This document shows, in pieces, positions 52,900 to 61,370 of a stretch of 64,000 nucleotides of DNA. A program made the position numbers and the translations under genes. Below the pieces are notes generated by a model, which worked only from the letters and a program-made list of their open reading frames with translations, ran no database searches and was not told the origin of the DNA. Source of the DNA: G963422275 sp963422275 (lineage in GTDB: Bacteria > Pseudomonadota > Alphaproteobacteria > Rhodobacterales > Rhodobacteraceae); the NCBI GenBank assembly GCA_963422275.1, contig OY729418.1, forward strand, positions 3,100,001 through 3,164,000, written 5' to 3'. Positions within the stretch are counted from its first letter, which is position 1. Each line of letters opens with the position of its first letter.

Positions 52900-54936
52900 T
52901 CAAGAGTTCAAGTGGGAAACAAACCCACGTTTCCTGAGCAGCGAGCCAACTTCCGGAAGTCTGCCGCGGAACGCCTTGTAGAGATCTTCGGGAGGGCGTG
53001 ACCCTCCGGTCGAGAGGATGTACTTCTCCAGTCGTTTGGCAGTGCCCGAATCGAATTTGTCGCCGGTTTCGTCAAATGCATCCGCAGCGTCGGCAGCCAG
53101 CACGTCCGACCAGAGGTAGCTGTAGTAACCCGCGGCATAGCCGCTACCCGCAAATACATGTGCGAAGTGCGGTGCCGCATGCCGCATCAGGATTGCGTCG
53201 GGCATTTTGATCTGCTCAAGAACTTCCGACTGGCGAGAGATGGGATCGTTTGGTGCGCGTCCACTGTGAAGGTCAAGATCCACGAATGCACACGCGAGAT
53301 ATTCAACAGTTGCAAAGCCTTGGTCGTAATTGCGGGCGGCTAGAAGTCGGTCCTTGAGCTTGTCCGGAATTGGCTTGCCGGTCTTGGCATGCAAGGCAAA
53401 TCTCGATAGAATTTCCGGGTCCTCCAGCCAGCTTTCGAATAGCTGGCTTGGAAGCTCCACGAAATCGCGTGCGACGGACAACCCGGAAACACTTGGATAG
53501 TCCACGTTGGATAGAATTCCATGCAGCGCGTGCCCGAACTCATGAAACAGAGTCCTGGCGTCATTGAACGACAGGAGGCAAGGGTCGCCTTCCGCAGGTT
53601 TTGCGAAATTGCATGTGTTCACGACTATCGGTTGCCGCCTGCCTCCAATTCTCCTTTGATCCCGAAAGGTCGAGCACCAAGCCCCTGACCGCTTTGCAGG
53701 ACGAGCGTAATAGTCCCCGATGAAGACGGCCTTGGTCTTGCCTGCTTGTCGAACTTCCCATGCCAGACAGTCGACATGATAAAGCGGGATGTCGAGAGGG
53801 TGAAAAGTCAGGCCAAACAGCCTTCTGGCGCATTCGAAAGCTGCGTCTCGTATAAGGTCAAGCTGAAAGTGCTGCTTTATCTCAGCTTCATCCAAGCCGT
53901 GCTCCGAATTCCGCCTCCTTTCCGAATAAAACCTCCAGTCCCAAGACTTGAGGCTATCTTCAATTCCGTCGTCCTTCATCGAAGCTTGAAGTATTCTGGC
54001 ATCTTTTTCCGCTTGCTCCTTGGCGGGCACCCATACGTGATCAAGCAATCTCTGGACGGCATCCGGAGTCTTGGCCATTTCGATTTCAAGCTTGTACTCG
54101 GCATAAGAGGCAAAACCGAGCAGTTCGGCCATCTCGGTGCGCAAGTGCAGGGTTTCGGCAATTATTCCCAGATTGTCAGTTTTCCCCCCGTTCTTTCCGC
54201 GTTGATTCCAAGCCTCCACCGCCCGCTTGCGCAGGTCCCGGTCACGGGAAAACTGCAGGAACGGCTCGATATGCGATCGGTTCAGCGTTATCGCGTATCC
54301 GTCGATTCCGCGTTCGCGCGCGGCAACTCTCGCCGCCTCGATCACGAATGCGGGCAATCCCGATAGCTGATCATCTGTAATTCTCATGCTCCAGTCCGCC
54401 TCGTCCGCCAGAAGATTTTGACTGAATGCAGTCCCAAGTTCGGCAAGCCGGGACATAATTTCTGCGAATCTCTGGCGGGCGGCTCCCTTTAGCGCCGCTC
54501 CGGCTCTGACAAAACGCTGACGGCAGACTTCAAGCACCCGGAGCTGTTCTTCGGTGAGCCCCTCAGATTCCCGCTTGTCCCAGACCTCTTCGACGCGGGC
54601 GAACAAGTCTTGATTCATGACAGTCTCAGATTCAAAGTCGGCAAGCGTTGGAGCGATCTCTTGCTCGATTTCCTGCCGTTTCTCGTTGCTGTCGCTATGA
54701 GCCAAGTTGAAGAAGATATCGCAAACCTGCACCAGGTTGTCTTCGGCCAAATCAAGCGCCGCAATTGTATTCTCGAAGGTTGATTCGTCGGAATTGCTTG
54801 CGATCGCCTCAATATTTGATCGGGAAGATTTCATCGCTTCGCAAAATGCGGGCATGAAATCATTGTCATCGATCTGGTCGAAATGCGGAGTCTGGAAGGG
54901 ACCATCCCATTCTTGCAGAAGTGGGTTCGCGTGCAT
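52900..54936 (-). CDS. M3-family oligopeptidase (Dcp/oligopeptidase A type)
   Basis: This 678-residue zinc metallopeptidase trims short peptides. The N-terminus NPLLQEWDGPFQTPHFDQIDDNDFMPAFCEAM is the Dcp/OpdA pattern. The zinc motif is TLFHEFGHALHG (His464 region), with the third ligand Glu in VARDFVELPSQLFESW. No signal peptide is present, so it acts in the cytoplasm. The C-terminus, SGYAAGYYSYLWSDVLAADA and onward, is complete. It stands as a single gene. Confidence 0.93.
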   Translation of the reverse strand: MHANPLLQEWDGPFQTPHFDQIDDNDFMPAFCEAMKSSRSNIEAIASNSDESTFENTIAALDLAEDNLVQVCDIFFNLAHSDSNEKRQEIEQEIAPTLADFESETVMNQDLFARVEEVWDKRESEGLTEEQLRVLEVCRQRFVRAGAALKGAARQRFAEIMSRLAELGTAFSQNLLADEADWSMRITDDQLSGLPAFVIEAARVAARERGIDGYAITLNRSHIEPFLQFSRDRDLRKRAVEAWNQRGKNGGKTDNLGIIAETLHLRTEMAELLGFASYAEYKLEIEMAKTPDAVQRLLDHVWVPAKEQAEKDARILQASMKDDGIEDSLKSWDWRFYSERRRNSEHGLDEAEIKQHFQLDLIRDAAFECARRLFGLTFHPLDIPLYHVDCLAWEVRQAGKTKAVFIGDYYARPAKRSGAWCSTFRDQRRIGGRRQPIVVNTCNFAKPAEGDPCLLSFNDARTLFHEFGHALHGILSNVDYPSVSGLSVARDFVELPSQLFESWLEDPEILSRFALHAKTGKPIPDKLKDRLLAARNYDQGFATVEYLACAFVDLDLHSGRAPNDPISRQSEVLEQIKMPDAILMRHAAPHFAHVFAGSGYAAGYYSYLWSDVLAADAADAFDETGDKFDSGTAKRLEKYILSTGGSRPPEDLYKAFRGRLPEVGSLLRKRGFVSHLNS

Positions 54937-55341
54937 GCTGTCTGCTCCAAGTATCTTCAGATTGTCGTGATGTCACGCCGGCGACCGGACTCTCGATTGC
55001 GAAGCCTCGCCGTGTGACAGGTTATCGAATCTACACGATTCGTAGAAATTCACCATTCGGATCGAAGTCCCCGCGCTTGTTTCAGCATCTCCGATACTGA
55101 GCAAGCATTCCCAAAGCCTTGCCGATATCAAAAACTCGAACTACGTCTGGCGAATGAACGCTAGGCTCACGCTTCGATTTGAGGGCAACAGGCAATTTCG
55201 CTATTCCCTGTCGCGTTCTCCGCGCAACGCGACCACTTGCATGCTGGGCTGTGTGCGGTTCAATCCGGCCAGGACGCGCGCAGGGTGCGTGAACAGATGA
55301 TTCTCGTGCATCGTTCTTTTCCAAGTGCATCGGCAACCAGC
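54937..55341. other. 405-bp interval, no gene supported
   Basis: A minus-strand frame (55082-55609) covers it but mostly overlaps the downstream MBL hydrolase gene. Its unique part (QGIAKLPVALKSKREPSV and onward) matches nothing I know. Possibly vestigial. Confidence 0.45.
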
Positions 55342-56202
55342 TTAGGTTCCGATGTCGCAGATTTGAAGGTCTTCCGCGATTCCAGCGATTCCGCTGAAGT
55401 TTTTGGACAGTTCCCGCTTCACGTTCGCCTGAATTTCCGGGCTGTCCATGTGAGCCCGAAAATGAGTAAGGATAAGCCTTTTGACGCCGCAGCGCTGCGC
55501 CATCGAGGCGATTTCTTTCGGTGTTGGGGTCATGTCCGCCATTGCCGAGTGCGTCTGCTCGCCGTCCAGCCGATAGCACCAGTGCAAAAGCAGGTCGGCC
55601 GATTGGCACAGGTTTTCCAACTCGTCGCAGATGCCCGCGTCTCCAGAGTAAACGAATTTACTTGATCCATCAGTCACGGAAAACGCCATGCACTGCAACG
55701 CTGGCTGGGCGTGCGGAACCTCGCACGACGTGATCTGCCAATTCTCGGCCGCATGGGCAAATCCTGGGAGAACTTCCGTTACACCAAGGGATGGCCAAGG
55801 CCGCGGCAGGCTTCCTCCGCGGGCGACCCAGACCTCTTGGCTCGGGGCAAGCTCGGTCCTTGCCCGTATGTCGTGCGCGAACACGCCATCGCGTCCGAAA
55901 AGCTTGTCCGTTATTTCGCCAATCGGTGGCGGTCCAAAGACCTGAAACGACTTGCCGCTTTCATCCCAGGCGGCATGCACTAGGCGAGCAAAGTCCATCA
56001 TGTGGTCTGAATGGAGATGGCTGAAAAGGATGCAGTCGATATCGGATGGCCGGTAGCCAGCGGCAAGCAACCGGTCGAAGACGCCTCCGCCGCAATCGAA
56101 CAGCAGCTTGTTGTTCGCGATCTCTAGAAGATATCCAGACGATGCGCGTCTCATGCATGGTTCTGGCGATCCCGAGCCCAGGATTGTGAGACGCATGCTC
56201 AT
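55342..56202 (-). CDS. MBL-fold metal hydrolase, ribonuclease Z/arylsulfatase-like branch
   Basis: This 286-residue cytoplasmic hydrolase has the complete metal set: LFSHLHSDHMMD (HxHxDH), His in CEVPHAQPA, Asp in FVYSGDAGICDE and His in LILTHFRAHMD. The N-terminus LTILGSGSPEPCMRRASSGYLLE is typical of the tRNase Z/PhnP/alkylsulfatase-like group. Its ATG overlaps the sulfatase stop as ATGA, so it is the third gene of a marR-sulfatase-hydrolase operon. It may process a lactone, phosphodiester or ester released after desulfation; tRNA processing is less likely in this setting. Confidence 0.87.
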   Translation of the reverse strand: MSMRLTILGSGSPEPCMRRASSGYLLEIANNKLLFDCGGGVFDRLLAAGYRPSDIDCILFSHLHSDHMMDFARLVHAAWDESGKSFQVFGPPPIGEITDKLFGRDGVFAHDIRARTELAPSQEVWVARGGSLPRPWPSLGVTEVLPGFAHAAENWQITSCEVPHAQPALQCMAFSVTDGSSKFVYSGDAGICDELENLCQSADLLLHWCYRLDGEQTHSAMADMTPTPKEIASMAQRCGVKRLILTHFRAHMDSPEIQANVKRELSKNFSGIAGIAEDLQICDIGT

Positions 56203-57632
56203 GACTGGACCGCGGGCGGTGGTGTTGCGCCTGGCGCTCCTAGCTGGATGGCTTCAGCGCGTCCGCCGTGGTGCTTGATCAGCGCGGCTTGATCGGCAAA
56301 GGCTTGTCGGTCAACTTCGTCCGGATTGCAGATGCGCAGAAGATCGCTGTGCAACGACCTGACAATTCCAGCATGATCGGCACTGCCTCCGAGATCAACC
56401 AGTTCTTCGGGGTCGCTTGCGAGATCGAAGAGTTCGGCGGGAAAACCGACGTAGTAATTGTACTTCCACCGCCCGCGCCTAATCATGAATGCGCCCGACA
56501 CGGCACCGGCCGCGTGATATTCGCTGAAAACCATCCGGTACGGGTCGGCTGGAGAGCCGGCAATGTCAAGCAGCGATCGCCCCTTGGAGTCGAAACCCAA
56601 GCCGAAATGATCGGGTATGAAGGCTGACAGGTCGAGCAAGCTGACGGGTGTCTTGCATTTATCGGGAGACAAGTCCGGTCCGGCAACAATGAGCGGAACG
56701 GCGACGCTTTCCTCGTACAGGTTGGACTTTCCCCACAATCCCCTTGCGCCCACGTTGTCACCGTGATCGGAGGTGTAGACGACAGTCGTGTTGTCCGAGA
56801 AACCCGAATCTTCCACTGCGGCCAGTATCTGACCGACTGAGTGATCGACGCTTGAGCAAAGCCCGTAATAGGCGGCAATTGCGCGGAGCCGCTCCTCTTC
56901 GTCTTCGAATTTCGATTCGCTGTCCATGAAAGCATTCTGTTTCTCGACCCAAGGATGTCTCCGGTAACCTGTGCTTGGATGAAGCTTGGGTTCTGCCAAG
57001 TTGCCAAGCGGATAGAGATTGAAGTATTCGTGCGGAGCGACGAGAGGGAAGTGCGGAGCGACTAGGCCCACGAATAGACACCATCTCTGATCGTTTCCGC
57101 TTGCCGCGCGGTCCTCGAGCCATTTTTTTGTTCGCGACACCACGGCTTTGTCGTATTCAGTGTATTTGCTTGTGCCCGGTCCGATGTAGTCTCCGAGCAT
57201 CCTGCTTCGTCCGGTCACACGCTCGTCCTCCCGCCGGATTGATGCCCAGACCATGCCGACGCCATCCGCGACCATCATTGGAATGTGTTCGGTGTCGAAC
57301 CCCGCCGGATCTTCGGCGGAACGGTAGTGCAGCTTGCCGATGGACTCAACGGGAATACCTGCGGCTTGCAACCGGTGTCCCCATCCTGGGATGCTGCCGT
57401 CGTACGGCATTGCATTGTCCCAAAGCCGTGTTTGGTGCACGTGTTTTCCGACCGCAAACGCCGCTCGTGCCGGAACGCAGATCGGCGACGGCGTGTAAGC
57501 GTTCGTGAATCTCACGCCCCGACCTGCCAAGACATCGAGGTTCGGCGTCTTGGCGAGCGGGTGTCCGGCGCATCCCATCGCACGGGCTTGATGTTCGTCG
57601 GACATGATGATCAGGAGGCTTGATTCTGTCAC
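56199..57632 (-). CDS. Sulfatase (formylglycine type)
   Basis: This 477-residue enzyme hydrolyses a sulfate ester. The signature Cys52-Val-Pro-Ala-Arg56 (in SPICVPARAAF) is where Cys becomes formylglycine. Metal ligands are at the N-terminus (IIMSDEHQ) and in VVYTSDHGDNVGARGLWGKSNLYEESVAVPLIV. No signal peptide is seen, so it probably works on an imported substrate. Choline-sulfatase-like proteins share the SDEHQARAMGC pattern, but the substrate is not certain. It overlaps both the upstream MarR gene and the downstream MBL hydrolase by 4 bases. Confidence 0.92.
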   Translation of the reverse strand: MTESSLLIIMSDEHQARAMGCAGHPLAKTPNLDVLAGRGVRFTNAYTPSPICVPARAAFAVGKHVHQTRLWDNAMPYDGSIPGWGHRLQAAGIPVESIGKLHYRSAEDPAGFDTEHIPMMVADGVGMVWASIRREDERVTGRSRMLGDYIGPGTSKYTEYDKAVVSRTKKWLEDRAASGNDQRWCLFVGLVAPHFPLVAPHEYFNLYPLGNLAEPKLHPSTGYRRHPWVEKQNAFMDSESKFEDEEERLRAIAAYYGLCSSVDHSVGQILAAVEDSGFSDNTTVVYTSDHGDNVGARGLWGKSNLYEESVAVPLIVAGPDLSPDKCKTPVSLLDLSAFIPDHFGLGFDSKGRSLLDIAGSPADPYRMVFSEYHAAGAVSGAFMIRRGRWKYNYYVGFPAELFDLASDPEELVDLGGSADHAGIVRSLHSDLLRICNPDEVDRQAFADQAALIKHHGGRAEAIQLGAPGATPPPAVQS

Positions 57633-58099
57633 GTGTCGAATTCCGTCAATCCTGCGGCGTTCTCCAATTTTTCAAGGGCCGAAAAAAACGCCTCGACCTC
57701 GCCGTTCGACAGCGATCCCAGCAATGCGCGTTGGCGCGCGCGCATGTGCGGCAAAGTGCTTTCATACAGCACCCGGCCGCGGCAGCTTAGTTTAAGGTGG
57801 TGAACGCGGTGGTCGTTCTCGTCGGTTTCGGACACGACGAGGCCGTCCGCAACAAGATCTTTCAGCTTTCGGCTGAAAAGCGCTTTATCGAAGGCGAAAA
57901 TGTTTGCCAGTTTCGCTGAACTGGCAGGCTCATGGCTGCCGATCAACGCCAAGATTCGCCACTGCGGCAGCGACAACCCCGCCTTGTCCCTCAGAATGCG
58001 GGTGGCTTGGGCGTTCAATCGTGCCTGCACTCTCGCTAGACGATAGGTCAGGAAACGGTGAAGCGGCAGTTCGTCATGTTTGGCCGGGTCTTTTGTCAC
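57629..58099 (-). CDS. MarR-family transcriptional regulator
   Basis: This protein of about 156 residues has the winged helix of MarR: RILRDKAGLSLPQWRILALIGSHEPASSAKLANIFAFDKALFSRKL, then the wing GLVVSETDENDHRVHHLKLS. It is the first gene of the sulfatase operon and divergent from tctC, so it probably controls both in response to the transported ligand. The frame extends to TTG at 58159, but a symmetric operator-like site covers that point, so GTG at 58099 is the more likely start. No ribosome site is strong for either. Confidence 0.85.
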   Translation of the reverse strand: MTKDPAKHDELPLHRFLTYRLARVQARLNAQATRILRDKAGLSLPQWRILALIGSHEPASSAKLANIFAFDKALFSRKLKDLVADGLVVSETDENDHRVHHLKLSCRGRVLYESTLPHMRARQRALLGSLSNGEVEAFFSALEKLENAAGLTEFDT

Positions 58100-58140
58100 A
58101 AGTCTGCATTCATGATCATTCAGTAGCAGCGATTTTCTCG

Positions 58141-58166
58141 AAATTAGTTGACCAGTCAAGCAATTT
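58141..58166. promoter_or_regulatory. Candidate MarR operator between the divergent sulfatase and tct operons
   Basis: Arms 58141-58152 (AAATTAGTTGAC) and 58155-58166 (GTCAAGCAATTT) form an inverted repeat with 10 of 12 positions paired around a CA spacer. Size and symmetry suit a MarR dimer, and the position suits control of both directions. Not tested. Confidence 0.5.
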
Positions 58167-58207
58167 GTGTCTGACTGGCGGAAATGTTCAACAAAGCGGG
58201 GAAATTC

Positions 58208-59158
58208 ATGAAACGCACATTAATTGCCGCGGCGACCGCCCTTGCGACCTCAACCGCGGCGACCACGGGATTCGCTGAGAACTGGGAGCCACCCGGTCCG
58301 ATCAAGCTGATGATCGGTTTTACGGCCGGCGGCGGGGCTGACACGCAAGCCCGTCTCATCGCCGAGGAACTGGAGGCCCGCCATGGCTGGAACATCGTGC
58401 CGGAGCAGGTGACCGGGAAGGGCGGCCTTAATCTGATGTTGGCGATCAAGGATGAACCCAACGACGGCAGCGTGATTGGCATTATCGTGACCGAGACTCT
58501 AGGGTACAACATGCGTGCGGCGGATGCGGGCATCACTCCAACGGACTTCACTCCCATTACCACGACCGCAGGCTTCCAGATGGGAATTGTTTCGCAGTCT
58601 TCCAAGGGCTGGTCAGATTTCAACGACTTGATTGCGGCGGCCAAGGGCGGCGAGGAAATTCGATTTGGCACCATGAGCCCGAAACTTTCGGATATCGCGT
58701 ACCTTCTTGGGGTGGCCAACGACATCGAGTTTAACATTGTGCAAGTCCGCGGCGGCCGAGCGGTGATGGACGGGGTTAATGCAGGGGATCTTGACGTCGG
58801 TTTCATGGCCGGCATTCAGACCAACGGAGTGGCCGCCGGTGACTTGGTTAATCTTGCCTCGGCTCTTTCCACACCGCTCGAGCAGTCCCCCGAGGCTCCG
58901 TTGGTCCGAGATCTTGGCGTTGAGTTCAACTCCGACGGCTACTTCCTGTTTCTCGGTCCGGCCGGAATGCCCACCGAAGCGCGGGATGCACTGGCCTCCG
59001 CAATTGGCAGCATAGTCTCCGACGAGAGCACGAAGGCTGGCGCATTGATGAAAAGAGCTTTTGGAGGTTCGGCAATTATTGCGGGCGACGAGCTAGATGA
59101 CTTGATAGTGAACGGCTACGAGTCTGCAGGCAAGCTGCTGCAAGCGGCATCCGAGTAA
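58208..59158 (+). CDS. tctC: Tripartite tricarboxylate transporter substrate-binding protein (TctC)
   Basis: This 316-residue periplasmic protein (Bug/TctC family) has a signal peptide at residues 1-23 (MKRTLIAAATALATSTAA and onward). The family opening follows: PIKLMIGFTAGGGADTQARLIAEELEARHGWNIVPEQVTGKGGLN. It would capture an organic anion for TctA/TctB. The start at 58208 is preferred over 58184 because the signal peptide begins there. Flanking sulfatases on both sides suggest a sulfated or sulfonated ligand. Confidence 0.92.
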   Translation: MKRTLIAAATALATSTAATTGFAENWEPPGPIKLMIGFTAGGGADTQARLIAEELEARHGWNIVPEQVTGKGGLNLMLAIKDEPNDGSVIGIIVTETLGYNMRAADAGITPTDFTPITTTAGFQMGIVSQSSKGWSDFNDLIAAAKGGEEIRFGTMSPKLSDIAYLLGVANDIEFNIVQVRGGRAVMDGVNAGDLDVGFMAGIQTNGVAAGDLVNLASALSTPLEQSPEAPLVRDLGVEFNSDGYFLFLGPAGMPTEARDALASAIGSIVSDESTKAGALMKRAFGGSAIIAGDELDDLIVNGYESAGKLLQAASE

Positions 59159-59166
59159 TCTCTGAT

Positions 59167-59192
59167 CGGGCTTCGGCATCAGCAGAAGCCCG
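59167..59192 (+). promoter_or_regulatory. Intercistronic hairpin between tctC and tctB
   Basis: CGGGCTTC (59167-59174) pairs perfectly with GAAGCCCG (59185-59192) around a ten-base loop. No T-run follows. It probably stabilises tctC mRNA and sets the ratio of binding protein to membrane subunits, like the hairpin at 18270-18297. Confidence 0.7.
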
Positions 59193-59211
59193 GGAACCAC
59201 AGCAAGGCGAT

Positions 59212-59778
59212 ATGCGGTCAAGGTCCCGTTCCAACGCTTACATTGGCGCCGGCTGCATTGTGGTCTCGTTGGCAACCATTTTTCTTTGGGTGCCGCTAGA
59301 CACGGATACCGGTCTCGTTGAAAGGGTTCGCCGCCAGCTCGTCATCGGCGACGCGCTCGCGCCCATGGTCGCAGCGGGCTTTTTGCTTCTCGGCGGCGGG
59401 TTGCTTTGCATTGTCGAGCGCCACTCTGCAGACCAGCGTCGGATCACGCGAGCCAATCTCAGATTTGTTCTCGCCCTTTTGGGTTTGGTGATCATTAGCT
59501 TGGCGTTGATTCGTTGGGCTGGCCCCGGAGTTGTGGGGGTCTACAGCGAGGTTTCCGGGAGCGGAGTCGGTTATCGGGAACTGCGCGACGATTCACCTTG
59601 GAAATACATTGGATTCTTCTCGGGCGGGACCGTGCTGGTGGCAGGCCTTATCGGACTCATTGAGAGACGGGTCTCTCGCCGGGGCGTCCTTGTTGCTTTC
59701 TTGGCCATTCTGATCATGTCCGCCGTCTATGATCTTCCCTTTGACGATCTGCTGCTTCCGCCCAACGGTGATGTTTGA
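59212..59778 (+). CDS. tctB: Tripartite tricarboxylate transporter small membrane subunit (TctB)
   Basis: This 188-residue protein has four hydrophobic segments (starting NAYIGAGCIVVSLATIFLW, then APMVAAGFLLLGGGLLCI, FVLALLGLVIISLALI and VLVAFLAILIMSAVYDLPF). It ends LPFDDLLLPPNGD, a pattern common in TctB (FDVLLPxG). It helps the large subunit TctA move the anion. Its stop overlaps the tctA start by one base. Confidence 0.88.
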   Translation: MRSRSRSNAYIGAGCIVVSLATIFLWVPLDTDTGLVERVRRQLVIGDALAPMVAAGFLLLGGGLLCIVERHSADQRRITRANLRFVLALLGLVIISLALIRWAGPGVVGVYSEVSGSGVGYRELRDDSPWKYIGFFSGGTVLVAGLIGLIERRVSRRGVLVAFLAILIMSAVYDLPFDDLLLPPNGDV

Positions 59779-61370
59779 TGAGTGTTCTTGACTACATCTG
59801 GCTGGGTGTTTCGGCAGTCTTCTTTGGGCCCGAGATGTTCAGCATTTTCGGAGTTCCGATTTCGCTGACGCTCGTGATGATCCTTATCGGATTTCTTCTC
59901 GGCATCTCCGTTGGCGCGACGCCCGGACTTGCGGGCCCTATGGCAATGGCAATCTCGTTGCCTATCCTGATCTCGATCTTCGGATTCAAGACCGATGCAC
60001 TTCTGCCCGTGATGGGTTTCTTGATCGGCGTGATGAAGGGTGCGACAGTGGGGGGAGCGGTTCCAGCGATCCTGTTCAACACGCCAGGCACACCAGATGC
60101 GTTCATGACAACGCTGGACGGACACCCAATGGCCAAGAACGGGCAGGCCGGGAAAGCATTGCGCATTGCGCATTTCTCCTCCGCCTCGGGCGACACGTTC
60201 TCGGATGTTGTCTTGATCTTTTGCGCCCCGTTCTTGGCGGTCATCGTCGAAGCCTATCTCGATCTGCCGGAAAAGACCGCACTTCTGATTCTGTCGCTGG
60301 CATTCATTTCTTCGGTTATTGGCAACTCTGTCGGCAAGGGACTTATCTCGACCGGGTTGGGCCTGCTAGCCGTCTTTGTGGGCACCGGAGAAGATTTTTA
60401 TCCGCGCCTGTCGTTCGGCTCCCAGACGCTGGCGGAGGGCTTCCCCTTGGTCACCGCAATGCTCGGCGTGCTTGTCCTCGGCGAAGTGTTCCGGGGCATC
60501 GAGAAACTTTGTGTTGAGAGCCAGACGAGGGGGAAACGGCAGACCATCTCCGAAATGGGCGACCAACGTCTGCACTTGGCCGATGTCCGGCGGCTCCTGC
60601 CGCATGTGAGTCGCTCTGCAGTTATCGGCACCGTCATCGGGGCATTGCCTGGCGTTGGCTCTGTTTTGGCTGCGACGCTGGGCTACACGATCAACAAAAG
60701 CAGGCATGCAAGGCGGAAATCTCCAAAGGATCTCGACTTTGGCAAGGGTGCGCCTGAGGGGGTTGCCGCGACCGAGGCCGCCAACTCGTCCGTTTCGGGC
60801 GCCAATCTGATTCCGGTGCTTTCACTAGGAATTCCCGGGAATGCGGCAGCCGTATTTCTGATCTTGGCGGCCGAAAGCATTGGCGGTTTCAACCCCGGTC
60901 CATCAGTCTTCAAGTTCACGACAGATCAAGTGAATCAAGAGTTGGTGATCGCCTTCGGCCTCTTTACAACAATGTTCGTCGCGAATGCTCTCAACTGGAC
61001 CATAGGAGGTGTATTCATGAGGTCCATGGGCATTATGGCTCGCATTCCCAAGCACATCCTGCTGCCAGTTGTCTTTCTTGTTACATTGACTGCGGTCTAC
61101 GTGCAGGAGAGCGGAATGGAAGCCATGTGGTTCGCCATTGGCTTCGGATTTCTGGGGTACTTCATGCGCAGGCTGGGAATGTCGCCACTGCCGTTTGTGA
61201 TTGCATTCATCGTTGGAGGCAAGCTCGAGGAAACTGCCCGTCAGGCCTTTGCCGCCACAGGCGGCGATGCACTCTTTCTGCTCACGCACCCAATCGCCTT
61301 TGCCTTTATGGCCATCGCGTGTACCGTGGTTGTCACTTCATACCGCTCGTCTCGGAGGTCCAAAGCTTGA
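59778..61370 (+). CDS. tctA: Tripartite tricarboxylate transporter large membrane subunit (TctA)
   Basis: This 530-residue inner-membrane protein is the translocating subunit. Family blocks are LGISVGATPGLAGPMAMAISLPI, GFLIGVMKGATVGGAVPAILFNTPGTPDAFMTTLDGHPMAKNG, IGALPGVGSVLAATLGYTI and EGVAATEAANSSVSGANLIPVLSLGIPGNAAAVFL. About eleven hydrophobic helices are present. It starts at the ATG overlapping the tctB stop (TGATG), and its own stop overlaps the following sulfatase start in the same way, so transporter and sulfatase are co-translated. Confidence 0.94.
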   Translation: MSVLDYIWLGVSAVFFGPEMFSIFGVPISLTLVMILIGFLLGISVGATPGLAGPMAMAISLPILISIFGFKTDALLPVMGFLIGVMKGATVGGAVPAILFNTPGTPDAFMTTLDGHPMAKNGQAGKALRIAHFSSASGDTFSDVVLIFCAPFLAVIVEAYLDLPEKTALLILSLAFISSVIGNSVGKGLISTGLGLLAVFVGTGEDFYPRLSFGSQTLAEGFPLVTAMLGVLVLGEVFRGIEKLCVESQTRGKRQTISEMGDQRLHLADVRRLLPHVSRSAVIGTVIGALPGVGSVLAATLGYTINKSRHARRKSPKDLDFGKGAPEGVAATEAANSSVSGANLIPVLSLGIPGNAAAVFLILAAESIGGFNPGPSVFKFTTDQVNQELVIAFGLFTTMFVANALNWTIGGVFMRSMGIMARIPKHILLPVVFLVTLTAVYVQESGMEAMWFAIGFGFLGYFMRRLGMSPLPFVIAFIVGGKLEETARQAFAATGGDALFLLTHPIAFAFMAIACTVVVTSYRSSRRSKA

